Source: Microbacterium aurantiacum
Lineage (GTDB): Bacteria > Actinomycetota > Actinomycetes > Actinomycetales > Microbacteriaceae
Direction of reading: 5' to 3'
Assembly: GCF_002872075.1 (NCBI RefSeq)
Contig: NZ_PGGU01000016.1
Coordinates: forward strand, 255,009 to 319,008
Length of the DNA stretch: 64,000 nucleotides
Below are positions 34,201 to 42,993 of the stretch, one piece after another. The notes beneath the pieces are model-generated. The model saw only the letters and a list, made by a program, of their open reading frames with translations, made no database searches and was not told where the DNA came from. A program made the position numbers and the translations under genes. Position 1 is the stretch's first letter. Each line of letters opens with the position of its first letter.

Positions 34201-35323
34201 GGACGCGGAAGCGGCCGCGACGATCCACGGCGCGACCGACGGCACCGCGCTGTACGGCGCGGATGAGCGGAATCTCATCGACCTCTCGACCGCCGCCGTG
34301 ATCGCAGCGGACGGTTCGGCCGATGCGGCGAAGGCCGGCGAAGCGGCGAAGATGTTCGACGCGAAGGCGACGACCTTCAGCAACATCGCCACCGTCGACG
34401 GCCAGGCCGACCTGATCTGGGACTTCGGAGAAGGCACCCGGGTCGCCATGGACCGCCTCGACTACCTGGCGCGCCAGGACAACGAGGGCGTGCGGCAGAT
34501 GAACGGCCTGGTGTTCGAAGGCTCGAACGACCTGTCGACCTGGACCACGCTCACCGCTCCGACGTTCAAGACGCTGACGTGGCAGAACCTTCCCGCGATG
34601 GACGACGGCGCCTACCGGTACCTGCGTGTCAAGAACGGCATGCTGATCCACATCGCGGAACTCCGGCTCCTAGGCACGTCGACATATGACATCGAGCCGC
34701 TTCTCGAACGGGCCGACGCCGTGGATCTGAGCACCTACACGCGCGGTTCACGGCTGCTGTTCCCCCGTGAGATCGCCGCCGTCCGCACGGCACTGGCCGA
34801 ATCGGGGGCAGACGTGCAGGCGCTGGCACAGCGCGTCGTCGACGCGTGGGACCTCTTGGACGCGTCGGCGTCCGAGGCGCCGGCGACCTTCGATCCGTCC
34901 TGGGTCACGGCGAACACCGGGACCGGAGACGGCACGACGAATGCGGCGGCGAACGGCTGGCGCATGTTCGACGGCAATACGGCCACGTTCACCGACACGA
35001 CGACGAAGTTCTGCACGAACACCGTGCTTCCGGCGGATGGGAGCACCTACCGTGTGGTCGGCGTGAAGTACTTCCCCCCGAGACAGTGCACCCCTGCGGG
35101 CGACCGGTCTCAGCATCCAGGGTTCCGACGACGGCGGCTCCACCTGGACGGAGTTCGCGAACACGGGCACACCGGTCCGAGGCTGGAACACGCTCACCCT
35201 GGCCGAGCCCGTCCAGTACGGGGCTCTGCGCATCAACGGCGGCAACGGCTTCTGCAATGTGGCCGAACTCCAGTTCATCGTCGAGGTGATCGACAAGTCC
35301 GGCCTCGCGGTCTGGATCGATGA
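31229..35323 (+). CDS. Large secreted alginate-lyase-domain multidomain protein, frameshifted
   Basis: The intact frame gives about 1,285 normal residues followed by about 80 Arg-rich out-of-frame residues. The start at 31229 has AAGGAAG upstream and a signal peptide ending PARA (about residue 34). Domain order: alginate-lyase-superfamily alpha/alpha fold (about 65-415, with HNFGLYGRIATAIYA), a beta-sandwich (about 480-605), a putative Ig domain (about 610-695), an F5/8 type C domain (about 770-905), an Ig-like domain (about 910-990), a second F5/8C domain (about 1015-1150), a FIVAR-like helical bundle, and a third F5/8C domain that is interrupted. One extra C in the run at 35074-35079 breaks the frame; with five Cs it joins the fragment to 36047. 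Acts outside the cell on polysaccharide; the glycan is unknown. Confidence 0.85.
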   Translation: MTQARNRTRSRMTAVAAAMAVVAGLLVAASPARAAVDEDLITDNVVAINETISDAGFVHPGVGLSAEDLRNAQEMVRTGQEPWASYFSAMSATGAAGTGYRASNSKSAAEPDVALDPNFNHGSLRGRQTNDSFGALTQSLMWVMTGNEVYRKNAIQALRTWASMNPDGFVYFADAHIHTGKPLSQFLMAAEIIRATDPLADDTPGTQDGYDIVWSTEDDERLLTNFANPVVEKFLYSNGRWMNQHNFGLYGRIATAIYADDAEAYATGVEWTTVNASFDDYINGSIAQQIPLIDADDPANPYGEDFVQLREMGRDQAHAECNIDNLAAMARFLHVQGTKVDPEDGTVSTADDAVSAYGFLGNRLLAGANAFDGYMMGQPTPYIDDRGTGGTISPAYRGRMFNPLNELYYQYKYVEGVDVEAEAPNVALLHQRMDGPLYKYGTGVNNFWSPGDKSIEYWVAFPPEIAGTEPTPVDDTALTLGNYGIALDEGTEIVTEDDRTFARATADADGTVSVVSRVMYPGNSKLGVLVRTDGPAVLEVLDKEEPDPRNTLDREPGVMARIELPDTHGEWRYITYPAGGPHTHFFRITGDGSSVDIDSVMLDAQKNLTPPAFEQARSRYYLWPDATSTFALGATDTGGAPAHTASGLPDGAQLDAATGTVTWRPGSGDRGTHEVQILADDSDAISARTFELVVTENRPKMIAAAIADGTEEGAVYTSASDEPYQAVLADAKEASENGSDEEFRTAFQALLDAIEALELLNPRLADGSLDYRKAVTPVNMTVDQARALADGSNESHFGDLRVGFVTLDYGARYRVSVEEFGLQARFSFPMRSQGTNVYGSNDGITWVLLSERPTGATNDMETIPVIAEHRGEEFRYLRLQLDEPGPPIDPAYPGIWSVAEFHVFGERSEVPGDITSVSVASPDAEASRVIAGDRIDVTFTSAKPISSATVKVGGQELAATSEDSLSWKATGTLGDLSGGGRLDVTIDHTTEDAEAAATIHGATDGTALYGADERNLIDLSTAAVIAADGSADAAKAGEAAKMFDAKATTFSNIATVDGQADLIWDFGEGTRVAMDRLDYLARQDNEGVRQMNGLVFEGSNDLSTWTTLTAPTFKTLTWQNLPAMDDGAYRYLRVKNGMLIHIAELRLLGTSTYDIEPLLERADAVDLSTYTRGSRLLFPREIAAVRTALAESGADVQALAQRVVDAWDLLDASASEAPATFDPSWVTANTGTGDGTTNAAANGWRMFDGNTATFTDTTTKFCTNTVLPADGSTYRVVGVKYFPPRQCTPAGDRSQHPGFRRRRLHLDGVREHGHTGPRLEHAHPGRARPVRGSAHQRRQRLLQCGRTPVHRRGDRQVRPRGLDR

Positions 35324-36047
35324 CGCCGCAGCGCTGACCGAGGAGGGCTGGAGCGGGAGCGCCGATGCCTGGGCAGCTCTCGTCGGCGCACGCGACGCCG
35401 CCCGCGCCGTCGCCGACGACAAGGGTGCCACCCAGGACGAGGTGGACGCCGCCGCTGATCTCCTCGCCGGTGCGATCGATGCCGACACCGTGAAGCCCGA
35501 GGCGACGCTGGCTGCGCCGACCACGGCGGGTCCGTTCTCGTCGCTGGATCTGCAGGTGGATGCGACGGACGATCGTGGCCTCTCCCAGATCGTCGCGAAC
35601 GTGTACAAGGGTGACACTCTGATCGCGAGTACGCAGTCGGAGATCGCCGACGGTGCACTCAGCGGGAGCCACGCCGCGAATGTGCCGTTGCCGGATGGCG
35701 CGTACACGCTGCGGTACAACGCGCACGACGTCGGCGGGAACGTGTCGGCGACGGGCACATTCGAGTTCACGATCGATGCGACCGCGCCGACGGCGACGGT
35801 GAAGGAGGGCTCCGAGTTCACGGTGGCGACCGGCCAGACCTATGACAGGGTGAGCTTCAAGCTCCATGACGCGGGCAAGATCGACAAGGTCGAGCTCAAC
35901 GGGGTCGTGAAGGATCTCAGCAACAACAACTGGTCCGACATCAACTTCGTCGCTCCGGGTGTGTTCGGGGCCGTTCAGGGTGCGAACACCCTGATCGTCT
36001 ACGACGTCGCCGGGAACACGCAGACGGTCACGTTCACGCTGAACTGA
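35079..36047 (+). pseudogene. Out-of-frame C-terminal continuation of the lyase-like protein
   Basis: This frame continues the third F5/8 type C domain without a gap: RATGLSIQGSDDGGSTW, GWNTLTLAEPVQYGALR, FCNVAELQFI. A second FIVAR-like three-helix module (about 35290-35490) and two bacterial Ig-like domains follow (TDDRGLSQIVANVYKGDT and YDRVSFKLHDAGKIDKVELNG), ending in TVTFTLN. There is no independent start with a ribosome site; a GTG at 35259 is only formally possible. No LPXTG sorting motif is seen, so the restored protein of about 1,600 residues would be released or held by its glycan-binding domains. Confidence 0.8.
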
Positions 36048-36053
36048 CTCTCG

Positions 36054-36099
36054 CGCACGATGCCCCCTCCCTGTGATCTCGGGGAGGGGGCATCGTGCG
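36054..36099. terminator. Strong bidirectional terminator hairpin
   Basis: An 18-bp perfect stem (CGCACGATGCCCCCTCCC and its complement) with a 10-base loop lies between the converging lyase-like gene and the GH43-like gene. It is the strongest hairpin in the window. Confidence 0.85.
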
Positions 36100-36127
36100 T
36101 TCGGAGGGCCGGGCGCGACCGGCCGGG

Positions 36128-37096
36128 TCAGCTGTCCCAGGCGGCGCGGAGCCGCTCGTACTCCTCGGCGGTGACCGGCAGCACCACGCCGTGACAGGGG
36201 TCCCTCGGCGGACGGTAGTTCTCGACAGGAGTCCAGGCACCGCCGGCCAGATCGGTCGTCTCGAACGGCACGTAGCGGCGCTCCGCGGTGAACTCGTCGA
36301 TCCAGAGGAACCATCTGTCCTCCGTGTTCGACCTGTACACGAGCGGTCCCTCACCTCGACTGATCGCGTCGAGACCGATGCCGTCGGCCAGGGGCGTCCA
36401 CTCGCCCGCCGTCAGCGAAGCGGCAGTCTCGGAGAACACCGATTTGCCGTGCGGAGCCGTGCCGCCCCGCGCGCGTTCGTCTTTCAGGAACCGGTAGTAC
36501 CGGCCCTCGTGCGGGATCACTGTGGCGTCGATCGTCTGCCAGCCCCGGTCGATCCACACGCGCGGCTCGGAGAAGTGGAGGAAGTCCCGCGTCGTCGCGT
36601 ACATGATGCGGTTGTGGCTCTGGCCTTCGTGCCGTTCGTCGTCGTAGAGCGTCGACGACCAGTGCACGACGAAGGCATCCTGCTCGGGATCCCAGATCGA
36701 TTCGGGCGCCCAGGTGTTGCCGGCCTCCGCCGGTGCGACCTCGACGAGGCGCCCTTCCCCCCAGTGCACCAGATCGTCCGACTCCCAGATCATGATCGAG
36801 CGGCTGCCCGAGCGCACGTGCCGGTCCCAGTCGAGGTTGCCGAAGAGGCGCAGATCCGTCGCGACCATGTAGTACCGGCCGTCGTCCGGCGATCGCACGA
36901 TGTGAGGGTCGCGCACACCGCGCTCTCCCGACCGGGAGTAGAGCACCGGCCGACCTCCGTTGAGGTCGTCGAAGTGCAGCGGGTCGTTGCCGTCGCTCAA
37001 CGCGAAGTGGATCTGCTCCCCGTCTGCCGACTCGCGTTTGAAATGGGCGTACAGATACCCCGCGTACTCGGTGCGTGGAGTCATGGACCGGTTCAC
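36128..37096 (-). CDS. GH43-like five-bladed propeller glycosidase
   Basis: 322 residues from a GTG overlapping the stop of the dehydrogenase gene (GTGA); ATG at 37084 is an alternative four codons later. The protein reads as a GH43/GH62 clan propeller: SGERGVRDPHIVRSPDDGRYYMVAT holds a base-Asp candidate, and NTWAPESIWDPEQDAFVVHWSS the family's WAPE motif. There is no signal peptide. It would act on imported oligosaccharides. It is the last gene of the GH36-dehydrogenase-GH43 operon. Confidence 0.82.
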   Translation of the reverse strand: MNRSMTPRTEYAGYLYAHFKRESADGEQIHFALSDGNDPLHFDDLNGGRPVLYSRSGERGVRDPHIVRSPDDGRYYMVATDLRLFGNLDWDRHVRSGSRSIMIWESDDLVHWGEGRLVEVAPAEAGNTWAPESIWDPEQDAFVVHWSSTLYDDERHEGQSHNRIMYATTRDFLHFSEPRVWIDRGWQTIDATVIPHEGRYYRFLKDERARGGTAPHGKSVFSETAASLTAGEWTPLADGIGLDAISRGEGPLVYRSNTEDRWFLWIDEFTAERRYVPFETTDLAGGAWTPVENYRPPRDPCHGVVLPVTAEEYERLRAAWDS

Positions 37097-38073
37097 TGCG
37101 AAAGCGGGAACGGATGCTCGAACGGCCGGCCGGACACGAAGCGCTCCACCTCGGCAAGAGCGGCGTGTCCGAGCCGCCGCAGCTCGTTGCCGGTCGATCC
37201 GGCCAGATGGGGCGTGAGGAAGACGTTGGGAAGGGAGTAGAGCGCGTGGCCGACCGGCAGCACCTCCGGGTCGGTGACGTCGAGGATCGCCCGCAGCCGC
37301 CCGTTCGTCAGTTCTTCCACGAGTGCGTCCTGATCGACGAGTGAGCCGCGAGCCGTGTTCACGAGCGTCGCACCGTCGGGCATCGCCGCGAGGACCGCCC
37401 GGGAGATCATGCCGTCCGTCCGCGCGAAGGCGGGCGCGTGCAGGGAGAGGATGGTGCTGCGCCGCGCGAGCGCTTCGAGGTCTTCCATACGCTCGACCCC
37501 GAGCCGTTCGGCATCGTCGGGCATCAGGTACGGGTCGTACACGAGGACGTCCACATCGCGGTCCCGGAGCTGCTCGATGACCAGCCGGCCGATCGTCGAT
37601 GCGCCGACCAGCCCGATCGTCCTTCGGTACAGGCCAGTGTGCGGCAGTTCGATCTCGCGAAAGATCTCGCGCTGTTCGGTGCGGTAGCGCTGCGATGCCC
37701 AGAACGCGTCCTTGGCCGCGAGGATGATCATCGCGATCGTGAACTCGGCGACGGGTACGGCGTTGGCAGATCGCGCCGACGAGACGGCGAGACCGCGCTC
37801 GGTCGCGCTCGGGTCGATGAACCCGATCCCGCCGCCCCAGTGCACCACGGCGCGCAGCGAGGCGAGGCGTGCGAGCTCGCGTTCGCCGATCATCGGCGCA
37901 CCCCATCCGGTGATCAGGAGCTCGAGTCCGTCGATCTCCTCATCGCTCAGGGCATCGATCGATCCGAACGTGCGCTCCGTGTCGATGTCGAGGAGCTCGT
38001 GAAGTCGCCGCAGCTCCTCTTCGCCGAACACGAACGGTAGGGTCTCGGCCGCCATGGCGAACGCCGCCTTCAT
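37093..38073 (-). CDS. D-isomer-specific 2-hydroxyacid dehydrogenase family protein
   Basis: 326 residues. The NAD-binding domain shows GLVGASTIGRLVIEQL, a shift from the usual GxGxxG. The catalytic Arg lies in HAPAFARTDGMI/NTARGSLVDQDAL, the Glu in the DPEVLP region and the His in TPHLAGST. By family it reduces or oxidises 2-hydroxyacids with NAD(P). The substrate in this glycan operon is unknown. Both ends overlap neighbours by four bases, so it is translated with GH36 and GH43. Confidence 0.87.
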   Translation of the reverse strand: MKAAFAMAAETLPFVFGEEELRRLHELLDIDTERTFGSIDALSDEEIDGLELLITGWGAPMIGERELARLASLRAVVHWGGGIGFIDPSATERGLAVSSARSANAVPVAEFTIAMIILAAKDAFWASQRYRTEQREIFREIELPHTGLYRRTIGLVGASTIGRLVIEQLRDRDVDVLVYDPYLMPDDAERLGVERMEDLEALARRSTILSLHAPAFARTDGMISRAVLAAMPDGATLVNTARGSLVDQDALVEELTNGRLRAILDVTDPEVLPVGHALYSLPNVFLTPHLAGSTGNELRRLGHAALAEVERFVSGRPFEHPFPLSQ

Positions 38074-40133
38074 CGCACTCCTCCCGCCACCGTGATCATG
38101 CGCGCCGTCGGTCCCGGCGTCGTCGTCACGATGAGTCCCTGCGATCCTGACACGGTGGACCAGCCGGAAGACGCGCTCGGGTAGGCGACGCTCGCCGTTC
38201 CGTGCACCCCGGGGACCAGGATCTCGGCCGGTGTCTCTCCCCGGTTCCAGATGAACAGCGCGATGTCTTCGGCGCGGCGATAGCCGAGGCAGACGACGTC
38301 GTCATCCCAGCCGGGAAGCCCCAGCGGCCAGAACGGGATGGCCGTTCTGAGCAGGTGACGGTCGCTCAGCTGCAGGCGCACGGCCTCGTGCACGAGCGCG
38401 CGCTGCTCGTCGTCGAGCGCATCGAGGAAGCCGGAGAGATACAGCCGGCCGCTCAGGCCGGTGACCATCGTGAAGGCGATCTCCTCGGCCGTCATCGCCG
38501 CAGCAGGATACGACCAGTTGCCGCTCTGCTCGGGCAGGATGTGGGCCGGCGCGGAGGCGGCGATCGGCGGGTAGAGAAGAAGATCCTGCTGATCGCTCGT
38601 CGACTGCAGGTGGGTGACCGCGAGGAGCGAGTAGTCGGCCCGCATCGCGCCCGAGCTGCAGTTCTCGACCAGCACCGCGGGGTGTCGCTCGTGGATCCCG
38701 ATCAGCCAGTCGCGGAACGCCCGGGTGTGCCCGAGCAGGCCGTCGCCGGCTCCCGCCGCCTGCCACTGCGTGCCCGCACCGGGATTGATGTTGTAGTCGA
38801 GTTTGAAGAACGAGACCCCGTAATCGGCGATCAGGCGGTCGACGACCGCATTCATCCGGCTGCGCACCGCCGGATGCCGGAAATCGAGGTGGTACCTGTC
38901 GTGCTCTCGCACACGCGTGCCGAACCGGCGGAAGAACGCCTCCTCGGGAAGAAGTTCCGCGATCGGGCTGTTCACGCCGACGACCTCGGGCTCGAGCCAG
39001 ATCCCCGACCTCATCCCGAGTCGGTGGATCTCGTCGAAGACGCTGCGCAGACCGAGCGTGAACCGATCGGGTGCCTCGGACCACTCGCCGACGGTGTCCC
39101 ACCAGTCGCCGATCTCGGGATCGGCGAACCAGCCGGCGTCGATGCAGAACACCTCGGCCCCGGCCGCGGCCGCCTCCCTGATCAGCGGGAGAAGTGCTTC
39201 TGTGCTCGGCTGCCCCATCAGCGTGTTCATGAAGTCGTTGTAGACGATCGGCAGATCCGGCGTGGCGACGTCTCGGCGGAGCCATCGGCGATAGGCCGTC
39301 AGCTGCGCGATCGCGCCGTCCGGCCCGTCCGGAGACACGGCCACGGCCACGGGAACGGCTTCGAACGACGCTCCGGGCTGCAGCTCGTGAGCGAACTGAT
39401 GCTCGAGATCGGCGGGGCCGAGGAGCGACAGCGTCGCCCCGTCGCGCGCGGCGGCGAGGTCGACGTGCCAGCCGGCGCTGGTCTCGATCTGCCAGGCGAT
39501 GGTCTCGCCGGTCTCGTGGTCGAGAAGGTAGCCGGTCGGGAGGTGCTCTCCGCTCGACCACCCGCCCCGGCTGGTCAGGCTGTGGTGCCCGCGGCCGTCC
39601 TGGCCGTGCAGGGCGAGGTCGAGGGCGGGCAGGACGTCGGTGAGCGGATGCTCCCGCCAGCGGTTCTCCGCCAGCCATTCGCTGGCGGCGACGCCGAGGG
39701 CGAGTCCGCTCAGCGACTCCGTCTGCGGTTTGCCGAAGCCGAAGGACGCGCTGGAGATCGCGGTGAGGATGACCGGCTCGTCGGAGTCGTTGCGGATGAC
39801 CGTCTCGAACCGCATCACGCCGAGCCCCGAGGGCCGGGTCACCGTCGTGCGCACGACGAGGCCGCTGACCTCGTCGTACTGCTCGATCGTCAGCAGATCG
39901 GCATCGGCATCCCGGGTCTCCTGCGCCGATCTCACCCGGAGCCGCTCGCCGACCGCGGACCGCACATAGGCCTGGCTCGATCGCGCGCGCTGCTCGGCCG
40001 CGGTGAACACCTCGATGAGCGCGACGCCGTCGCGTCCGATGAGGTTCGATCCATCGAACGACGACAACGATGCCGGCTGCTGCGGCGACCAGTGAAGGTC
40101 CGCGACGGCGCTCGGTTCGAGCCTCGCGGCCAC
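38070..40133 (-). CDS. Glycoside hydrolase family 36 alpha-galactosidase-like
   Basis: 687 residues from the GTG at 40133. The GH36 barrel is shown by AAGAEVFCIDAGWFADPE, the nucleophile Asp in FFKLDYNINPGAGTQW and the acid/base Asp in THLQSTSDQQD. Members cleave alpha-galactosides, and some act on alpha-N-acetylgalactosaminides. No signal peptide. The GTG has no ribosome site, whereas AGAGGAG sits six bases before an in-frame ATC at 40169 that would extend the protein by 12 residues (IAEELLLSPTAA). The gene leads a three-gene operon and is divergent from the ThuA-like gene across an operator. Confidence 0.88.
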   Translation of the reverse strand: MAARLEPSAVADLHWSPQQPASLSSFDGSNLIGRDGVALIEVFTAAEQRARSSQAYVRSAVGERLRVRSAQETRDADADLLTIEQYDEVSGLVVRTTVTRPSGLGVMRFETVIRNDSDEPVILTAISSASFGFGKPQTESLSGLALGVAASEWLAENRWREHPLTDVLPALDLALHGQDGRGHHSLTSRGGWSSGEHLPTGYLLDHETGETIAWQIETSAGWHVDLAAARDGATLSLLGPADLEHQFAHELQPGASFEAVPVAVAVSPDGPDGAIAQLTAYRRWLRRDVATPDLPIVYNDFMNTLMGQPSTEALLPLIREAAAAGAEVFCIDAGWFADPEIGDWWDTVGEWSEAPDRFTLGLRSVFDEIHRLGMRSGIWLEPEVVGVNSPIAELLPEEAFFRRFGTRVREHDRYHLDFRHPAVRSRMNAVVDRLIADYGVSFFKLDYNINPGAGTQWQAAGAGDGLLGHTRAFRDWLIGIHERHPAVLVENCSSGAMRADYSLLAVTHLQSTSDQQDLLLYPPIAASAPAHILPEQSGNWSYPAAAMTAEEIAFTMVTGLSGRLYLSGFLDALDDEQRALVHEAVRLQLSDRHLLRTAIPFWPLGLPGWDDDVVCLGYRRAEDIALFIWNRGETPAEILVPGVHGTASVAYPSASSGWSTVSGSQGLIVTTTPGPTARMITVAGGVR

Positions 40134-40214
40134 AGCGGCCGTCGGCGACAGAAGCAGTTCCTCGGCGATGGTGGACTCCTCTGTCCTGGTGCAAGCATCG
40201 ATGTTCGCATCGAG

Positions 40215-40230
40215 TGGATGTCGTTATCCA
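40215..40230. promoter_or_regulatory. LacI-type operator between GH36 and the ThuA-like gene
   Basis: TGGATGTCGTTATCCA differs in one base from the site before the sugar ABC operon (minus strand TGGATGACGTTATCCA at 44420-44435). For GH36 it follows TACGCT, a possible -10 box on the minus strand, directly. Confidence 0.65.
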
Positions 40231-40306
40231 TCAGCGTATCAGAGGTGATGTCATGATGGACATCGAGGGCGCTCGGGACCGTGAGCTGCTCCGGAGAGAG
40301 GACGAC

Positions 40307-40963
40307 ATGCGGGCAGTCATCGCCAGCGGCTCTGGGCGCTACGCCGACCCGTGGCATCCGTTCGACAGGACGAGTCCGCTGCTCGCGCGCGTACTCGAGC
40401 CGGCGGGGTTCGACGTCGAGATCGATGACGATGTCGATCACGCGATGGCGAACCTGCAGGGGGTGGACCTCGTCGTCGTGAACGCCGGTGATCCGTGGCG
40501 CTCCGCCGATTCGGCCGGCGCAGCACCTCGGGCATCGACGTCGGGGTTCGCCGCCGCCCTCGAGCGCGGCATCGGCGTTCTCGCCGTCCACAGTGCTCTG
40601 TCGTCACTGCGCGACTATCCGGAATGGGCGCCGGCGATCGGCGGCATGTGGGTGCCCGGCCTGTCGTGGCATCCACCCGCAGACATCGCCGACATCACCG
40701 GGGGCGAGCTGCCGTCCGGACCGACGATCGAGGCCTTCGCGGTCTTCGATGAGCGGTACGCACGTCTGCAGCAGTTCGGCGAGAGGCAGGTCGTGGCGAC
40801 GCATCTCGTCGACGGTGCCGTCGAACCCACCGCCTGGGTGCGGCAGCACGGCGCATCGAGGATCGCCGTCGACACTCTGGGTCACGACGAGGAGTCCTAC
40901 GCATCCGCCGGCCATCGCGCGCTCCTGGCGCGACTCGCCGGCTGGCTGACCTCACCCCGTTGA
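40307..40963 (+). CDS. ThuA-like domain protein
   Basis: 218 residues from the ATG at 40307, which has GGAGAGAGG at good spacing and places the first strand (MRAVIASGSG) at the N-terminus as in ThuA relatives. ATGs at 40253 and 40256 would add 17-18 residues. The fold is glutamine-amidotransferase-like (ThuA family): VDLVVVNAGD, GIGVLAVHSALSSL, IGGMWVPGLSWHPP. ThuA is linked to keto-disaccharide use, often beside sugar dehydrogenases. It shares its control region with GH36. Confidence 0.8.
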   Translation: MRAVIASGSGRYADPWHPFDRTSPLLARVLEPAGFDVEIDDDVDHAMANLQGVDLVVVNAGDPWRSADSAGAAPRASTSGFAAALERGIGVLAVHSALSSLRDYPEWAPAIGGMWVPGLSWHPPADIADITGGELPSGPTIEAFAVFDERYARLQQFGERQVVATHLVDGAVEPTAWVRQHGASRIAVDTLGHDEESYASAGHRALLARLAGWLTSPR

Positions 40964-40984
40964 TCGTGGGCGGGCCGGCATCCG

Positions 40985-41956
40985 CTACTTGAGGCTTCCC
41001 ATCGTGACGCCGGCCTTCCAGTACCGCTGCATCGCGAGCATGAGCAGCACCATCGGGATGGTCGCCACCAGCGACCCCGTGATGACCAGGCTGGTGAGGT
41101 CGACCGTGGAGTCCGCTCCACGCTGCAGCCACGAGTAGAGCCCGAGCATCACCGGCCACCGCTCCGCGGAGCGGAGGAAGACGAGCGGGCCGAAGAACGC
41201 GTTCCAGATCGCGACGAAGTGGAGCAGGAAGATCGTCGCTCCGGCCGTGGTCAGCAGGCGCAGGCCGATGCTGAAGAAGATGCGGTACTCGCCGGCACCG
41301 TCGATGCGAGCGGCTTCCATCAGTTCCGGGGGCATGGCGCCCTCGGCGTAGACCTTCGCCAGATAGACCGAGAACGAACCGAAGAACGCCGGAAGAATCA
41401 TGGCCCAGGCCGAGTCGTAGAGACCCACCTGCACGAAGAGCAGATACGACGGGATCGTCAGAAGGGCGCCGGGTATCAGGAAGGACCCGATGATGAACCC
41501 CATCGAGATCCCCTTGCCGCGGTACTGATACATCGCCAGGCCGTAGCCGGCGGCGAGCGCGACGATCGTCTGGCCGATCGCTCCGGCCAGCGCGTAGACC
41601 GTGGAATTCCACATCCAGAGCCCGAAGACGCCGTCCTGGTAGGTGAACAGCGACGCGAGGTTCTCGAAGAGCCGGAAGTCGGCGAACCAGAGGCCGTTGG
41701 TCGTGTAGAGCTGCTCCTTGGACTTGGTCGCCGAGACGATGAGCCACCATGCGGGGCCGACGGAGTAGATCGTGAAGAGGATCAGTCCGGCGAGCACGAA
41801 CCACTTCGAACCGCCGCGGGCGGAGGCGAGGCCGGAGTGATCGCCTTCCTCTGCGCGTCGTCGGCTGCGACGGGCGGCACGCATCGCCGCCCGCTCGACT
41901 TTCTTCACGTCGTCGGTCGTTTCCAGGGCCGCGCGATCGAGATCTGTCAGAGTCAT
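40985..41956 (-). CDS. Sugar ABC transporter, inner-membrane permease (MalG type)
   Basis: 323 residues, six membrane helices after a long basic N-terminal arm. The EAA loop reads PPELMEAARIDGAGEYRIFFSIGLRLL and the protein ends in the MalG-like RYWKAGVTMGSLK. The start overlaps the stop of the other permease. No ATPase gene lies in this operon, so a shared MsiK-type ATPase encoded elsewhere is expected. Confidence 0.92.
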   Translation of the reverse strand: MTLTDLDRAALETTDDVKKVERAAMRAARRSRRRAEEGDHSGLASARGGSKWFVLAGLILFTIYSVGPAWWLIVSATKSKEQLYTTNGLWFADFRLFENLASLFTYQDGVFGLWMWNSTVYALAGAIGQTIVALAAGYGLAMYQYRGKGISMGFIIGSFLIPGALLTIPSYLLFVQVGLYDSAWAMILPAFFGSFSVYLAKVYAEGAMPPELMEAARIDGAGEYRIFFSIGLRLLTTAGATIFLLHFVAIWNAFFGPLVFLRSAERWPVMLGLYSWLQRGADSTVDLTSLVITGSLVATIPMVLLMLAMQRYWKAGVTMGSLK

Positions 41957-42933
41957 TGTTCAGCCTTGTTCGTGAAGCGGTAGATGACGGCCGACGCGAG
42001 GCCGACGACGGCGGCGAGGATGATCGACAGGGCGGCCGCGTAGTTGAGGTTTCCGACTTGGAACGCCTGGTTGAAGATCACCATCGCCGGGGTGAAGTCC
42101 TTCGTGATGGTCTCCGGAGACACCGCGCGGAAGAGGGTCGGCTCCGCGAAGATCTGCAGCGTGCCGATGATCGAGAGCACGCCGGTCAGCACGAGAGACC
42201 CGCGGACATAGGGCACCTTGATCGACATGGCGACACGGAAGTCGGATGCCCCGTCGACGCGTGCCGCGTCGAAGATCTCGCGCGGCACCGCCTGCAGGGC
42301 GCCGTAGAGGATGAGCATGTTGAAGCCGATGCTCCCCCACAGCGCGAGGTTTCCGATCGAGAACCAGACCAGCGAACCGGAGAAGAAGTTGATGTCGAGA
42401 CCGAGCGCGTCGAAGATCGGCTGGAAGGGGCCGACCACGGGGCTGTACAGGTAGATCCAGATCATCGTCGCCACGATGCCCGGGATCATGTAGGGGATGA
42501 GCAGCGAGAGCCGGAAGCGGCCGGCCACTCTGCGGGTGACGGCGTCGACGAGGAGGGCGAGTGTGAGGCTCACGATCTGGGTGACGGGAACGACGATCGC
42601 GGCATAGATCGCGACGCGCAGCATCGACTCCCAGAAGACGGCGTCGACGAAGACTCGGGCGAAGTTCTCGAAGCCGGAGAAGCTGATCTCGGCCTCACCG
42701 AACCCGAGACCGGAGGACTTCGATGAGAAGAAGCTCTGTCCGAGCGCCAGAACGACGGGGATGACCGTGAAGAAGGCGAAGCCGATGAAGAACGGCCACG
42801 TGAACGAGGCGCCTTTGAGTCGCTGGAGGGTGCGCCACGACAGGCGAGGAGACGCGGGTGCCCGTCCATCGTCCGGTTCGGATGGGGATCCGGTCCTGAC
42901 CTCTGGATCACGGAGCGTTGCTGTGGAAGACAT
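41953..42933 (-). CDS. Sugar ABC transporter, inner-membrane permease (MalF type)
   Basis: 326 residues with six membrane helices. The start at 42933 has AAAGGAG six bases upstream. The EAA loop is PREIFDAARVDGASDFRVAMSIKVPYV. The N-terminus (about 1-45) is polar and disordered. It pairs with the MalG-type permease that overlaps it and follows the binding protein after 60 bp. Confidence 0.92.
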   Translation of the reverse strand: MSSTATLRDPEVRTGSPSEPDDGRAPASPRLSWRTLQRLKGASFTWPFFIGFAFFTVIPVVLALGQSFFSSKSSGLGFGEAEISFSGFENFARVFVDAVFWESMLRVAIYAAIVVPVTQIVSLTLALLVDAVTRRVAGRFRLSLLIPYMIPGIVATMIWIYLYSPVVGPFQPIFDALGLDINFFSGSLVWFSIGNLALWGSIGFNMLILYGALQAVPREIFDAARVDGASDFRVAMSIKVPYVRGSLVLTGVLSIIGTLQIFAEPTLFRAVSPETITKDFTPAMVIFNQAFQVGNLNYAAALSIILAAVVGLASAVIYRFTNKAEQ

Positions 42934-42993
42934 CCGCGTCTCCTTTCCTTCGATGCCGACTCCGGCGCACCACACGGTGCGCCGGAGCACCGC

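Noticed and set aside
35074..35079. Programmed ribosomal frameshift
   Set aside because: The run is all C, without a slippery heptamer of the usual kind or a clear downstream stimulatory structure. A sequencing or replication slip is simpler.
38202..40256. Plus-strand frame of 684 codons opposite GH36
   Set aside because: The minus strand carries all GH36 motifs; the frame is a codon-usage shadow.
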